A DNA stretch of 52,522 nt, taken from Bdellovibrionota bacterium. GTDB lineage: Bacteria; Bdellovibrionota; Bdellovibrionia; Bdellovibrionales; JAMPXM01. The position numbers and the translations under genes are program-made. The notes beneath the pieces were generated by a model that made no database searches, had not been told where the DNA came from, and saw only the letters and a program-made list of their open reading frames with translations. Shown here piece after piece: positions 25,537-35,046 of the stretch (position 1 is the first letter of the stretch; the number at the start of each line of letters is the position of its first letter). Location of the stretch: positions 1-52,522 of the forward strand of contig CAUJGS010000018.1 of the NCBI GenBank assembly GCA_963170185.1, read 5' to 3'.

Positions 25537-26730
25537 ATGAAACACACCCTCAAGCTTGTATCTCTAAGCCTCAGCCTTTTTCTACTTCTGCCGGTAAGCG
25601 CTTTGCTTATTGCCAATCTCAAGGACGAGGCTCTCGACCAACGCACCCAAAACCTCCTCGAGAAAGCGGCAACAACGCCTCATCAGTCGGAGGCTTTCCG
25701 TGCGCCTTATTCTGTCCTCATCGGACTTTTCGCGACAAACGGTCAAGACCCAGAGGCGACCGGCCGAGCCCACCTCGACGCCCACACCAATCTGAAGTTC
25801 TGGCAGGTGAGAAGTTGTCGCGATCAAGAAACCCCAGAGCGCGACCGTTGCGTACCCAAACTGCCAAACGCCTCTTCTCCTGCACACCACCCTCCGGCTG
25901 AGTGCCGATCTCTCGCGTTCTGCAAAGAGCTGACGCCAGAGGCTCTTTCTTTTGAAGCGGCAACAGCTCACATCACGCTACGCCTTCGCGCACTTCTCAA
26001 TTTCGATTCAATCGGAGGCGCTTCGCTTCCGATCCCCTCCGGTGTTGCGGCGATGTCTCTGCACAAAGCCTGGGAGATTCAACGCATCTCCTGGTCAATC
26101 CGACTCGCCAAGGCCTCACAGCAAAGTCCGGAAGCTCTTCAAGAAACGGTTGCCAGCATTCTGCGCGACTGGATCCGCTTTCAAAGCGTCTTCTCCCGTT
26201 CGCTCAGCGAGCCTCGCCCAGCTATCGAAACCTCGGTTCTGACTATGCTCCTCGAGCAAAATCGAAAATTTCTTCAGCTGGTGGCAGAGCAATATCCGAC
26301 TCACGTTAAAGCCGTGCGCACGGCGGCCGACGCTTCCACTCTCGCACTGGATGCCGAGACCATCCTCGAAAGCATGAAAGTCTATGAACTCCAGGCCCTT
26401 CAAACCATCGTGGGCGGACTCGCAAATTCGCCCGAAGCCAGGCAGCGCTTCTCTATGGGCCTTTCAAAAATCGACGACGATCCAACTCAAGAAATCAAAG
26501 CCGGTCCGTTCGAACGTTTCCTTGTGAGCTGCTGCCTCTTGCCAAACGCCACCTTAAACGAGGCGGTTCGCGCCATGAACGCTCCGCCAACAGAAGAGGC
26601 AAGCACAGGCTTCCGCCTCGTCAACCCCGTTGGCTCTCGATTAGTTGGCTTCCTTTCCCAATTGCAAAGCACGGCGAACCGAGTCAGCGAGAAGATTCGC
26701 TCACTCAATCAACCGCTTGATCTCGACTAG
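25537..26730 (+). CDS. Unknown exported or membrane-anchored protein
   Basis: I do not recognise this 397-residue protein. It starts with a strongly hydrophobic segment (LVSLSLSLFLLLPVSALLIA, about 7-26) that is a signal peptide or anchor. The rest is helical with a Cys-containing stretch near 92-130 (SCRDQ, DRCVPK, ECRSLAFCKE) that could form disulfides in the periplasm, plus a CC pair near 330. It converges on recQ with 24 bp between and no visible terminator. Codon use is like its neighbours, so nothing suggests transfer. No function is offered. Confidence 0.7.
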   Translation: MKHTLKLVSLSLSLFLLLPVSALLIANLKDEALDQRTQNLLEKAATTPHQSEAFRAPYSVLIGLFATNGQDPEATGRAHLDAHTNLKFWQVRSCRDQETPERDRCVPKLPNASSPAHHPPAECRSLAFCKELTPEALSFEAATAHITLRLRALLNFDSIGGASLPIPSGVAAMSLHKAWEIQRISWSIRLAKASQQSPEALQETVASILRDWIRFQSVFSRSLSEPRPAIETSVLTMLLEQNRKFLQLVAEQYPTHVKAVRTAADASTLALDAETILESMKVYELQALQTIVGGLANSPEARQRFSMGLSKIDDDPTQEIKAGPFERFLVSCCLLPNATLNEAVRAMNAPPTEEASTGFRLVNPVGSRLVGFLSQLQSTANRVSEKIRSLNQPLDLD

Positions 26731-26754
26731 CGGCTTCGTTTTGAGGAAGTGAAC

Positions 26755-28329
26755 TCATTTTTTAGAATGGCAGACATCGCAAACGCCGCAGCGACGGCCC
26801 GCGACGTCTTCGCCAAAACTTGCTGCGACCATCGCCAGTCGACAGGGACTATCGGCTTCAACAGGCGACTCAAAGAATTGCACGAGGCGATAGAGCTTTT
26901 CTTCGCGATGCTTAAGGCTTCGCTTGTAGCGATCTTGATCGAGATACTCTTCCGGAATTTCGCCAACGGCCTTCCATTCGCGCGGCTCGCGGCCCTCTAG
27001 GGCGCCCCATCGCTCGAGAAGCGCCACGCTGGTTTCGACTCGGAAGTCGCGGCGGTTGTAGAAGTTCATCTGGCTTCTTAAGTAGTCAAAGCCCTCTTGC
27101 CGTGCGCGCATCTCGTTTCTCGCGATCAGGTTCAACACACTCTGAATAAACCCAGGGTCCGGTGTCGACCATTTCACGAAGTCCGATTGAATCGAAACAT
27201 CGTCTCGGTCGTAGAGCACAACACAGTTTGAAGCAGCGCCGTCTCGTCCCGCGCGTCCGATCTCCTGGTAGTACGCCTCCATCGACCCCGGAAGTTCCAC
27301 GTGCATAAGAAGCCTGACATCCGGCTTGTCGATCCCAAGGCCAAACGCCGGTGTCGCAAGCATCAAATCGGTTTGGCCACTTAAGAACTCCTCTTGCTCG
27401 CGCTTGCGGTTTTTATCCGCGAGCTGACCGTGATACACCGAATGCACAAATCCCAAACGCGCGATCTCATCGCTGAACTTCTTCAAGGTCTGAATCAACG
27501 AGAAGTAAACGATCGCCGGCCCGGGATGTAGATGGCGATTCATCACAAAGGCTTGGATCTTTTCGTCGATCCCTGAGGTCTCCAAAACTTCGATCGCTAG
27601 GTTCGGACGCCAAATGCTGGAAACTATCGTCTCGCCATTTTCGATACGAAGCTCGCGAAGGATGTCTTCCTGCGTGGGCCTAGTCGCTGTCGCCGTGAGC
27701 GCCAGGGTCTGCGGATTCCCGAGACGCGCGCGATGATCCCCGAGGCGCGAATAATCCAAGCGAAAGTCATGACCCCATGTCGAAATACAGTGCGCTTCGT
27801 CGACCGTGAGAAGCTTGATCGGATGACCGTTTTGCTCGGCACTCTTGATCGCTTCCCAAAACGTCTCCTGACGAAAGCGCTCCGGTGTCGCGTACAAAAT
27901 TTGAAGCGGCCCTTGGCTTTGAGCGGACCCACGACCGTCGGCGCGGCTGCTAGCCAGAGCCCCTTCCGCCAACCAGCGGAGTGTACGTTCGCGTTCTTCA
28001 CGCGGCATCGCCGAGTGAACGGCCGCCGCCCGTAAGCCCTTCTGACGCGCAGAATCGACTTGGTCCTTCATCAGGGCAATCAGTGGGGAAATGACCAAAA
28101 CAAAACCGGGAATCTTCTCCATCCCCGCTGGCACCTGGTAACAGAGGCTTTTCCCCATCCCAGTCGGCATCACCGCCAGGGCATCGCGGCCCTGAAAGAG
28201 GGACTCCAAAACCCGCTCTTGCTCGCCTCTCCAAGCCTCAAAGCCGAAGACTCGCCTGCGGACCTCGGAAGCGGCCTCCATCTTCGTCGTGAAGGCCTGC
28301 GCTTCGCTCCCTAAAAGACGATTCGACAC
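26755..28329 (-). CDS. recQ: RecQ-family ATP-dependent DNA helicase
   Basis: The 524-residue superfamily 2 helicase carries Walker [24 protein letters not shown], the RecQ aromatic-rich loop ([15 protein letters not shown]), ALTATAT and the C-terminal helicase motif [10 protein letters not shown]. The zinc-binding RecQ-Ct region ends the protein with [11 protein letters not shown]. The winged-helix and HRDC domains of longer RecQ proteins appear absent, so it is a short form. The GTG start is supported by AAGGAGG about 8 bases upstream. It unwinds DNA 3' to 5' in repair and recombination, and diverges from fusA. Confidence 0.95.
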   Translation of the reverse strand: MSNRLLGSEAQAFTTKMEAASEVRRRVFGFEAWRGEQERVLESLFQGRDALAVMPTGMGKSLCYQVPAGMEKIPGFVLVISPLIALMKDQVDSARQKGLRAAAVHSAMPREERERTLRWLAEGALASSRADGRGSAQSQGPLQILYATPERFRQETFWEAIKSAEQNGHPIKLLTVDEAHCISTWGHDFRLDYSRLGDHRARLGNPQTLALTATATRPTQEDILRELRIENGETIVSSIWRPNLAIEVLETSGIDEKIQAFVMNRHLHPGPAIVYFSLIQTLKKFSDEIARLGFVHSVYHGQLADKNRKREQEEFLSGQTDLMLATPAFGLGIDKPDVRLLMHVELPGSMEAYYQEIGRAGRDGAASNCVVLYDRDDVSIQSDFVKWSTPDPGFIQSVLNLIARNEMRARQEGFDYLRSQMNFYNRRDFRVETSVALLERWGALEGREPREWKAVGEIPEEYLDQDRYKRSLKHREEKLYRLVQFFESPVEADSPCRLAMVAASFGEDVAGRRCGVCDVCHSKK

Positions 28330-28512
28330 GATTCAAGCCTCCTTCAAGCTGCCAAAACTGCCCATTTTTCGGGCTTCAAGCGCTCCCACCCAACCCCGAC
28401 AAACCAACACCAATATAAGAGGTCCAAGGCCGAAACGACACCCCTAGACGCGTCAATATCTCCATGCTACACCCATCAGCTCAGCATTCATGATCAAGAG
28501 GAAATGGAGCAC

Positions 28513-30633
28513 ATGGCACAGAACAAGTGGGTTCTAGAAAAGGTCCGGAACTTCGGTATTTCGGCACACATCGATTCAGGTAAAACGACTTTGTCAGAGC
28601 GTATCTTGTTCTACACAGGTCGTATTCACGCGATTCACGAAGTCCGCGGTAAAGACGGTGTCGGTGCGACAATGGACTCGATGGATCTCGAACGCGAAAA
28701 AGGGATCACGATCCAGTCGGCAGCGACGTTCGGAAACTGGAAAGACATTTCGTTCAACCTGATCGACACCCCCGGGCACGTCGACTTCACAGTTGAAGTT
28801 GAACGCTCGCTCCGAGTTCTCGACGGCGCGATCCTCGTTCTTTGCGGTGTTGCTGGCGTTCAATCGCAGTCAATCACCGTCGATCGCCAGATGAAGCGTT
28901 ACAACGTTCCACGTTTGGCATTCGTTAACAAACTCGATCGTTCGGGTGCCAACCCATTCCGCGTTATGGAAGGTCTTCGCGAGAAGCTTCGCCTCAACGC
29001 CGTTATGGTTCAAATCCCAATCGGTCTTGAAGACAAACTCGCGGGTGTCGTTGATCTCGTGGGCATGAGAGCCTACTACAACGAGGGCGAAAGCGGCGAA
29101 AACGTTGTCGAAAAAGACATCCCAGCTGATCTCATGGACCAGGCGAAGGAATACCGCAACGAGCTGATCGCGCGTCTTGCTGACGTTGACGAAGGCATCG
29201 CGGAAAAGTTCTTGATGGAAGAAGAGCCCACGCAAGAAGAAATCAAAGCCGCGATCCGCAAAGCAACTCTCGCCTTGAAGTTCGTTGCTGTCTTCTGCGG
29301 TTCGGCGTTCAAAAACCGCGGTGTTCAAAAGCTTCTTGACGGTGTTTCCGACTACCTTCCGTCACCAGGCGAGCGCGAGAACATCGGTCTCGATCTCGAC
29401 AAGGGCGAAGAAAAAGTCGTTATGGAAACCGACCCAAGCAAGCCGTTGGTTGCGTACGCGTTCAAACTCGACGACGGCCGTTACGGTCAGCTCACGTACA
29501 TGCGGATTTACCAAGGTACGATGAAAAAAGGCGACTTCATCATCAACACGACCAACCAGAAGAAGGTGAAAATCCCTCGTATGGTGCGCATGCACTCTAG
29601 CGAAATGGTTGATATCGAAGAAGCGTCGGCTGGCGACATCGTCGCTCTGTTTGGTGTTGATTGCGCGTCGGGTGACACATTCACAGATGGAACAACAAAC
29701 GTTGCGATGTCTTCGATGTTCATCCCTGAAGCGGTGATCTCGCTTGCGGTTGCGCCGAAGTCGAAAGATGCGGCAAGCAACTTCTCGAAAGCGCTTCAAA
29801 AGTTCCGCAAAGAAGATCCGACGTTCCGTGTGTCGCGCGACGAAGAGTCAAACGAGACTATCATCGCGGGGATGGGCGAACTTCACTTGGAAATCTACAT
29901 CGAGCGTATGAAGCGCGAGTTCAACTGCGAAGTCATCGCAGGTAAACCGCAGGTTGCATACCGCGAAACGATCTCTCGCTTGACGGACTTCGACTACACC
30001 CACAAAAAACAAACGGGTGGTTCGGGTCAGTACGCGAAAGTTGTTGGAACTATCGAGCCTCTTCAAGTTGAAGAGGGCAAAGATCCCAAGGCTTACGAGT
30101 TCGAAGACAAAGTCGTCGGTGGACGTATTCCGAAGGAATTCATCCCAGCTGTTGACGAAGGTTTCCAAGAACAAATGGTCAAAGGGCCTCTCATCGGGTT
30201 CCCGATCGTCGGCATGAAAGTCACCCTCAAAGACGGTGCCTACCATGACGTCGACTCGTCGTACTTGGCGTTCAAAATCGCGTCGATGGCGGCTCTGCGT
30301 GAGATCTACATGCAGGCGGGTCCAGTAGCGCTTGAGCCGATCATGAAGCTCGAAGCTGTTGCTCCTGAAGAGTACCAAGGTGCGGTCATGGGCGGAATCA
30401 ACCAACGTCGCGGTATGATCCAAGGTACGCAGACGATGGAAGGTTCGGTCACGATCACGGCCGAAGTTCCGCTCACAGAGATGTTCGGCTACTCGACAGA
30501 TCTGCGTTCGGCGACTCAAGGTAAAGGTGAGTTCACAATGGAATTCTCGAAGTACGCTCCAGTACCTCGCACGATCCAAGACGAACTTCACAAGAAGTAT
30601 CTCGAGAAGCGCGCGGCGGAAGCAAAAGGCTAA
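28513..30633 (+). CDS. fusA: Translation elongation factor G
   Basis: This GTPase drives ribosomal translocation. GTP-binding motifs [18 protein letters not shown] and NKLDRSG are seen, followed by domains II-V over about 700 residues, as usual. The variants [20 protein letters not shown] and [18 protein letters not shown] resemble mitochondrial EFG1 and the spdEFG1 group of spirochaetes and deltaproteobacteria rather than classical EF-G; this is from memory of the families. Codon choice differs from neighbours (more GGT, CGT and GTT), as expected for very high expression. ATG 28513 is chosen over ATG 28504, which has AGAGG only 2 bases before it. No ribosomal protein genes adjoin it. Confidence 0.96.
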   Translation: MAQNKWVLEKVRNFGISAHIDSGKTTLSERILFYTGRIHAIHEVRGKDGVGATMDSMDLEREKGITIQSAATFGNWKDISFNLIDTPGHVDFTVEVERSLRVLDGAILVLCGVAGVQSQSITVDRQMKRYNVPRLAFVNKLDRSGANPFRVMEGLREKLRLNAVMVQIPIGLEDKLAGVVDLVGMRAYYNEGESGENVVEKDIPADLMDQAKEYRNELIARLADVDEGIAEKFLMEEEPTQEEIKAAIRKATLALKFVAVFCGSAFKNRGVQKLLDGVSDYLPSPGERENIGLDLDKGEEKVVMETDPSKPLVAYAFKLDDGRYGQLTYMRIYQGTMKKGDFIINTTNQKKVKIPRMVRMHSSEMVDIEEASAGDIVALFGVDCASGDTFTDGTTNVAMSSMFIPEAVISLAVAPKSKDAASNFSKALQKFRKEDPTFRVSRDEESNETIIAGMGELHLEIYIERMKREFNCEVIAGKPQVAYRETISRLTDFDYTHKKQTGGSGQYAKVVGTIEPLQVEEGKDPKAYEFEDKVVGGRIPKEFIPAVDEGFQEQMVKGPLIGFPIVGMKVTLKDGAYHDVDSSYLAFKIASMAALREIYMQAGPVALEPIMKLEAVAPEEYQGAVMGGINQRRGMIQGTQTMEGSVTITAEVPLTEMFGYSTDLRSATQGKGEFTMEFSKYAPVPRTIQDELHKKYLEKRAAEAKG

Positions 30634-30636
30634 GTC

Positions 30637-30759
30637 GCTCGGGGCTGCGTCTCGCGACACGTGCATCGTGCACTCGCGAGACTGGCTCGGGCATCCTGCC
30701 CTCGGCTCTCGAAATACGAGAGCTTCCCAGTCTCGAGGTCGCGTGACGCAGACCCGAGC
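30637..30759. other. Self-complementary 123-bp element after fusA
   Basis: By hand pairing, 30637-30658 matches the reverse complement of 30738-30759 at 20 of 22 positions (mismatches 30644/30752 and 30652/30744). Inside lie GTGCA-TCG-TGCAC (30661-30673), a 9-bp stem 30677-30685 with 30727-30735, and, enclosed by it, GGGCA-TCC-TGCCC (30689-30701) and GCTCTCG-AAATA-CGAGAGC (30705-30723). The result is a branched, cloverleaf-like fold. An alternative hairpin pairs 30649-30657 with 30674-30682. It begins 4 bases after the fusA stop and precedes the terminator. It may be an RNA in the fusA 3' UTR, a processed small RNA, or a mobile palindromic repeat; strand and role are unknown. Confidence 0.75.
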
Positions 30760-30787
30760 TCTGGTGGCAGCAGTGGGACGCAAAATG

Positions 30788-30823
30788 AAACCCCGAGGTT
30801 TAGGCCTTGGGGTTTTGTTTTTT
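30788..30823 (+). terminator. Rho-independent terminator of fusA
   Basis: An 11-bp stem (30788-30798 with 30805-30815, one G-T pair) built around AAACCCC and GGGGTTT closes a 6-base loop and is followed by a T-rich run broken by one G. It would end the fusA transcript after the structured element. The A-rich left flank is weaker in the other direction. Confidence 0.85.
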
Positions 30824-30833
30824 GGCGGGGGTT

Positions 30834-32057
30834 TTAGATGTTGTACTTGAGGCAGTCGACGATTTTCATTTTTAGTGCTCGGCGAGCTGCGAAGTATGAG
30901 GCGCAGATGGCGGCTAAAACCGTCGCGAACAAGGCCGTGAAGAAGGCGCTCTCGACGTAGAGAATCTTGATCGGAATTGGCTCACTTGCTCCCGGTAAAA
31001 CAATTGGGATACTCGCCCGATTGATCATGGCCATTGCGATCACCGCCAAGACCACTCCGACCAACGAACCAAGAAACCCCAGTATTCCGCCTTCCATCAC
31101 AAACAGTCGCAAGACATCTTCGCGCCTTCGCCCAATGGCACGAAGAGTTCCGATTTCGCCTGTGCGCTCGGCCACCGCCATGCTGACGGCACTCATCGTC
31201 GAAAGGAAAATCAAACTGAAAATAATGGCGGCGACGACCTTGTTTTGCGAAGCAAAGAAGGCTTCGGTTTGGTTGTACAAACGAGCAAGCTCCTTCCAAA
31301 CTCTGGCGCGCTCGCCCTCTCCTAAAACAGCGCGCACTTTTGGAACGGCCAAGTCGACCATGCCGTGTTCTTTAAGCTTCACGATCACTCGTTCGGCCGT
31401 CGTCGTATCCAAGAGCTTCTGTGCCGTTTCGATCGGGACAAAGACCGTGGTGTCGTCGATTTCTTGAATGACCGTCCGAAAGACCGAGATCACCTCCGTG
31501 TCGATGGCATTAATCCCGCCATCGGCGGTCTGCCCGATCAACGTCAATGTCTGTCCAGGCTTCGCGCCGATCGACTTCGCAAGCCCCTCGCCAACCGCCG
31601 CGATCATTCGATTTTCAGAATCCGTGTGTTTAAGGAACGACTCGCCTTCGATGATGGTGGTCTCGTTTAAGATTTCCTTTTCGATTTCGGGTTCGTAGCC
31701 AACAATTTGCGCAGCGACCGAACGATCACCCGTCGATACCAATCCGTAAAACGATTGGCGCTGCGAAACCGAGCGCACACCTTCTATCGAAGCGATTTTT
31801 TTCTTAAGCTCTCCTGGATCCTTTAGCTGTCGTTCAAGAAACGAATCTTCGCTATCTCGGTCCCAAAGCTTTTGATTCCCAATCTGAATGTGGCCGTATT
31901 GGCTTTCAACAGCCCCCCAACGAGTCGCTTCTAGAATATTGGCGGCAAAACCATGAAAGATCACAACCGCCGAATACCCTCCGGCCATAATCATCAGGTT
32001 CAAAGCCGTTCGCCGTGAATTGCGAAACAGATTTCTCAACGCAAGTTTCAAAGTCAT
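30834..32057 (-). CDS. FtsX/MacB-type ABC transporter permease
   Basis: The 407-residue permease has an N-terminal membrane helix (LNLMIMAGGYSAVVIFHGFA), a large periplasmic domain of about 200 residues and three C-terminal helices ending in YFAARRALKMKIVDCLKYNI. The cytoplasmic coupling segment GEIGTLRAIGRRREDVLRLF is characteristic of the LolC/LolE/MacB family, which extracts lipoproteins or pushes substrates mechanically from the periplasmic side. It overlaps the ATPase gene by 4 bp and is the last gene of a four-gene operon. Only one permease is present, so it probably works as a homodimer. Confidence 0.92.
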   Translation of the reverse strand: MTLKLALRNLFRNSRRTALNLMIMAGGYSAVVIFHGFAANILEATRWGAVESQYGHIQIGNQKLWDRDSEDSFLERQLKDPGELKKKIASIEGVRSVSQRQSFYGLVSTGDRSVAAQIVGYEPEIEKEILNETTIIEGESFLKHTDSENRMIAAVGEGLAKSIGAKPGQTLTLIGQTADGGINAIDTEVISVFRTVIQEIDDTTVFVPIETAQKLLDTTTAERVIVKLKEHGMVDLAVPKVRAVLGEGERARVWKELARLYNQTEAFFASQNKVVAAIIFSLIFLSTMSAVSMAVAERTGEIGTLRAIGRRREDVLRLFVMEGGILGFLGSLVGVVLAVIAMAMINRASIPIVLPGASEPIPIKILYVESAFFTALFATVLAAICASYFAARRALKMKIVDCLKYNI

Positions 32058-32770
32058 TTTGCACCTCGGCCCGCATCGTCTTGCACTTTCCCATCCGAGA
32101 GATGCACGACTCTATCGACCTTTGAAAGTACAAGCGGATCGTGACTAGCCATGATCACCGTCACGTCCATCTCGCGACGGATCGCCTGCAAGAGATCCAG
32201 AATCTCTCCCGCCGTCTGTTTGTCCAAAGCGGCCGTTGGTTCGTCCGCAATTATCAAAGATGGTTTGTGAACAATCGCGCGTGCGATGGCCACGCGTTGG
32301 CGTTGTCCGCCGGATAGCTCATCAGGGCGGTGATCCGTGCGGTCTCCAAGGCCGACTCTTGCCAGAGCCTGCTTGGCACTTTCGGTGCGTTCACGTGCTC
32401 CCATCGAACGGTCGATCAGAGCATACTCCACATTTTCAAGCGCAGTTAAAACCGGAATCAAGTTGAAGTTCTGAAAGATAAATCCAATGCGATCCGCACG
32501 CATCTGTGAGAGCGCTTGGTCCGAAGCCCCCGCGGTCGCCACGCCAAAAACTTGAACCATGCCTTCCGACGGTTCATCTAGACACCCCAACAAATTCAAG
32601 AGCGTGCTCTTTCCGCTACCCGAAGTCCCAGCAAGCGCGACCACCTCGCCCTTTCGGATTGAAAGACTCACTCCGCGAAGCGCGAACACGTCTTTACGTC
32701 CCAGAAGATAGGTCTTTTTCACGTCACGAACTTCGGCCACGATTTCCGAGCCTTTTTTTTCCTCAGCCAC
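32054..32770 (-). CDS. LolD/MacB-like ABC transporter ATPase
   Basis: This 238-residue ATPase has Walker A GTSGSGKST, Q loop IFQNFNLIPVLTA, signature LSGGQRQRVAIARAIV, Walker B LIIADEPTAALD and switch His in ASHDPL. The pattern is that of the LolD/MacB/FtsE group that energises FtsX-type permeases. Translation starts at GTG 32770, with AAAGGAG 7-8 bases upstream. The gene overlaps the upstream barrel gene by 8 bp and the permease gene by 4 bp. Confidence 0.95.
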   Translation of the reverse strand: MAEEKKGSEIVAEVRDVKKTYLLGRKDVFALRGVSLSIRKGEVVALAGTSGSGKSTLLNLLGCLDEPSEGMVQVFGVATAGASDQALSQMRADRIGFIFQNFNLIPVLTALENVEYALIDRSMGARERTESAKQALARVGLGDRTDHRPDELSGGQRQRVAIARAIVHKPSLIIADEPTAALDKQTAGEILDLLQAIRREMDVTVIMASHDPLVLSKVDRVVHLSDGKVQDDAGRGAK

Positions 32771-34085
32771 TGAACACTCCTTTGATCACCCACATCACGC
32801 GACTGGATTTCTTTAAAGAACCAAACTGCGAGTCGCGCTCACCACCAAAGAGCCACGTTTCCCAACCCATTTCAAAATTTCGCCCATAAGGACTCATCGC
32901 CGAGGCCTGAAAGAGCCACGAACCATCGGCCCCGGAGAGCGCACCAAAAAACTTGTACCGAGTTCCCGCCTCTGGATCCTTAAAGAGCTGCGCTCCAATT
33001 GACCACTCTGTTTCACGTCGCCCGAAAACTTGCGGAATCGAAACTCGGTCATATGAGGCCTGCACGCCCGCTTGCCACCCTTTCAACCGACCGCTATTCC
33101 ATGGCCAATCAAGACCGAGCACAAATATGTCCTGCTCACCTTCGAGTTCTCCCAATGGATTCAATAAAGAATTCTGCAAGACATTGAACGTTCGATTGAT
33201 GTTTTTCAGGATTTCACCACGAACGACAAACCGATCACCGGCCCAGGTCATCGTCCCGCCATAGGTTTGCAGCCTCGAACTTTTGGTTCGAATCCGTGCC
33301 TGCATTAAACTCGTCGGTGTCACCAGGAAAATCGGCTGGCGGTCCGTTTGCGAAAATCCAAAAAACGCGACGTCAAAAGCTCCCAGCTGCACACGTGCAC
33401 GCAGTCCCAAATCACCATCGTTGTTCGTCGGATTTTCCGACTGGTCGAAGTCGATCGTCATTCCGCGGAAACGGTCCGCCAGCGCCAGCGGAAAAAAGTC
33501 GGACGACGGATACGGTAGCTTATTCGCTCTGTAAAACGGCAAGTACACCGCCTGCAGGGACCACTCGGATTGCGCATAGATCAGGTTCACAGCTTCCACC
33601 GGGTCACTCAAATCGCGAATCTCGCCAAACCCCGCCTCACGAAAGTCCTTGGGGTTCACCACATCGGCAAAAAACGACCCAAAGGCTTCGCCCCAAGTAA
33701 ACACCTGTGAGCCTATTCGCAGGATCCAATCGCCCGTTCGATATTCAAGGTTCGCTTCGCGCAGCAACACTTCCGGAGGATCTTGTTTTTCAAGCTCGGC
33801 AAAATGGTGCTTGGCAACGGTGTAAGCGCCGTCGCCGCGAATCCGAGCTCCAAGCTGAAACGACCACGAGTCACCGATCGGCCCTTCCGAAAGCATGGCT
33901 GCTTGATGCTGCAAAGTCGCAAGACCCATGGGTTCGCCGACCCGAAGACCGTATCGAAAACGAGAGTCTAAACGCCACGAAACATCAGCGAGTGCGTGCT
34001 GAGCACCACTTGACCAAGTCAGTGCGAAAATCGCGAGATGCACTCCGAATACGAGCCATCCCGACCGCATCGCCCCAAACCTCAT
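32763..34085 (-). CDS. Outer-membrane beta-barrel protein (DUF1302-like)
   Basis: The 440-residue protein has a signal peptide ending near QHALA and a body of alternating short amphipathic strands rich in Trp, Tyr and Phe. The passage LREANLEYRTGDWILRIGSQ followed by FTWGEAF and FADVVNPKDFREA resembles DUF1302-type outer-membrane proteins, where WGE and DVVNPxDxR recur. In other bacteria such barrels sit beside LolA-like proteins and RND exporters. Here an ABC ATPase and permease take that place. It is probably the outer-membrane part of the exporter. The start overlaps the LolA-like gene's stop by 4 bp. Confidence 0.75.
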   Translation of the reverse strand: MRFGAMRSGWLVFGVHLAIFALTWSSGAQHALADVSWRLDSRFRYGLRVGEPMGLATLQHQAAMLSEGPIGDSWSFQLGARIRGDGAYTVAKHHFAELEKQDPPEVLLREANLEYRTGDWILRIGSQVFTWGEAFGSFFADVVNPKDFREAGFGEIRDLSDPVEAVNLIYAQSEWSLQAVYLPFYRANKLPYPSSDFFPLALADRFRGMTIDFDQSENPTNNDGDLGLRARVQLGAFDVAFFGFSQTDRQPIFLVTPTSLMQARIRTKSSRLQTYGGTMTWAGDRFVVRGEILKNINRTFNVLQNSLLNPLGELEGEQDIFVLGLDWPWNSGRLKGWQAGVQASYDRVSIPQVFGRRETEWSIGAQLFKDPEAGTRYKFFGALSGADGSWLFQASAMSPYGRNFEMGWETWLFGGERDSQFGSLKKSSRVMWVIKGVFSG

Positions 34086-34840
34086 CGCCCAATGGATTCT
34101 TTAGAAAAAGTCGCCGCGGAAATCGCCTCGCGACTAAATTCCGAATAGTGCAAAACGGAAACACGACTTTTTTCGATCGCATCTTCGACCTTCATTTGCA
34201 CGAGACGGTTTTTACCGAGAACCGCGCCGTACTTTTCAAAGTACCCGCGCTTCATGATCTTACCGGACGTCGAAAGAAAGTGTGCCCGCACCGGCGCACC
34301 CGTATCGGTGTCGATCCAGTAGTCGACGGCCGCGTACGTCGCGGATTTGGACTTCGCCTTAAGCTTCAACAGGGTCAGCTTCTTGCCTCCGCTGACTTCC
34401 GTGCCGCTCACGGTCGCCGTGTAGTCACCGGCGAAATTGGTATTGGCCAAATCCCCGTTTGCGACTTCGCCAGTAAGCTTTTGCTGCAAACTCACCCGCA
34501 CGGGTTTTCGAATATCTGGCGAATAAAACCAGAGCTCGGATTGCACCATCAAAAGCTTTCGCCCTTTTTGCCGCTCGGGCTTCATCGTCTCAACCAAAGA
34601 GCGGCCTTTCCCATCACTGAGAACACGATACTCGCTCTCGCGCTGCTGTTTTCCTTTTTTGAAGTCGACGACCTTCACACGAAAGCGTACGTCGCCACTG
34701 GGAAACCGGAAATCGTCCGCCGCCCTGACAAGTGCCTCGGGGTCCGCGGCAGCCGCTTGGGCCCGCGGCCCAGCCAATGGAGAAAGGAACAGAAGAAGAC
34801 AGACTAAACGACTAATACGATGCCGAACCTTAGGAGCCAT
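34082..34840 (-). CDS. LolA-like periplasmic lipoprotein-sorting protein
   Basis: The 252-residue protein has a signal peptide (VCLLLFLSPLAGPRAQA) and a beta-rich body of the outer-membrane lipoprotein-sorting type (COG2834-like). It has repeated long strands, the passages LLMVQSELWFYSPDIRKPVRVSL, split here only by position, and VDYWIDTDTGAPVRAHFL. Such proteins form an open hydrophobic half-barrel that carries a lipid or lipoprotein across the periplasm. It is the first gene of the four-gene operon and its stop overlaps the barrel gene's start by 4 bp. The cargo is unknown. Confidence 0.82.
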   Translation of the reverse strand: MAPKVRHRISRLVCLLLFLSPLAGPRAQAAAADPEALVRAADDFRFPSGDVRFRVKVVDFKKGKQQRESEYRVLSDGKGRSLVETMKPERQKGRKLLMVQSELWFYSPDIRKPVRVSLQQKLTGEVANGDLANTNFAGDYTATVSGTEVSGGKKLTLLKLKAKSKSATYAAVDYWIDTDTGAPVRAHFLSTSGKIMKRGYFEKYGAVLGKNRLVQMKVEDAIEKSRVSVLHYSEFSREAISAATFSKESIGR

Positions 34841-35046
34841 GAAGCTATCGTACCAAGAGTCTCTCTCGATTCGAAACCGAGAACGTCAACAAGTTGAACA
34901 CGCTCGACTTTTGTATCAAGCCCACCGTGCCTAGGGGAAATGTCCACTGAAACACTTATTTGTCGCCAGATATGAGTATATCGGCTCGCTTTGAGAAACA
35001 GGCCTTTTTGCCCTAAAAAATCCAGACCTAAAGCCGAGGAGAAGGT

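Noticed and set aside
29848-30783. Open frame of 311 codons on the minus strand opposite fusA
   Set aside because: It is antisense to EF-G with Arg/Asp/Phe-rich shadow composition, and it also runs through the structured element.
33707-34807. Open frame of 366 codons on the plus strand opposite the LolA-like and barrel genes
   Set aside because: The opposite strand carries a signal-peptide protein and a barrel with overlapping stops and starts. This frame has no recognisable feature.
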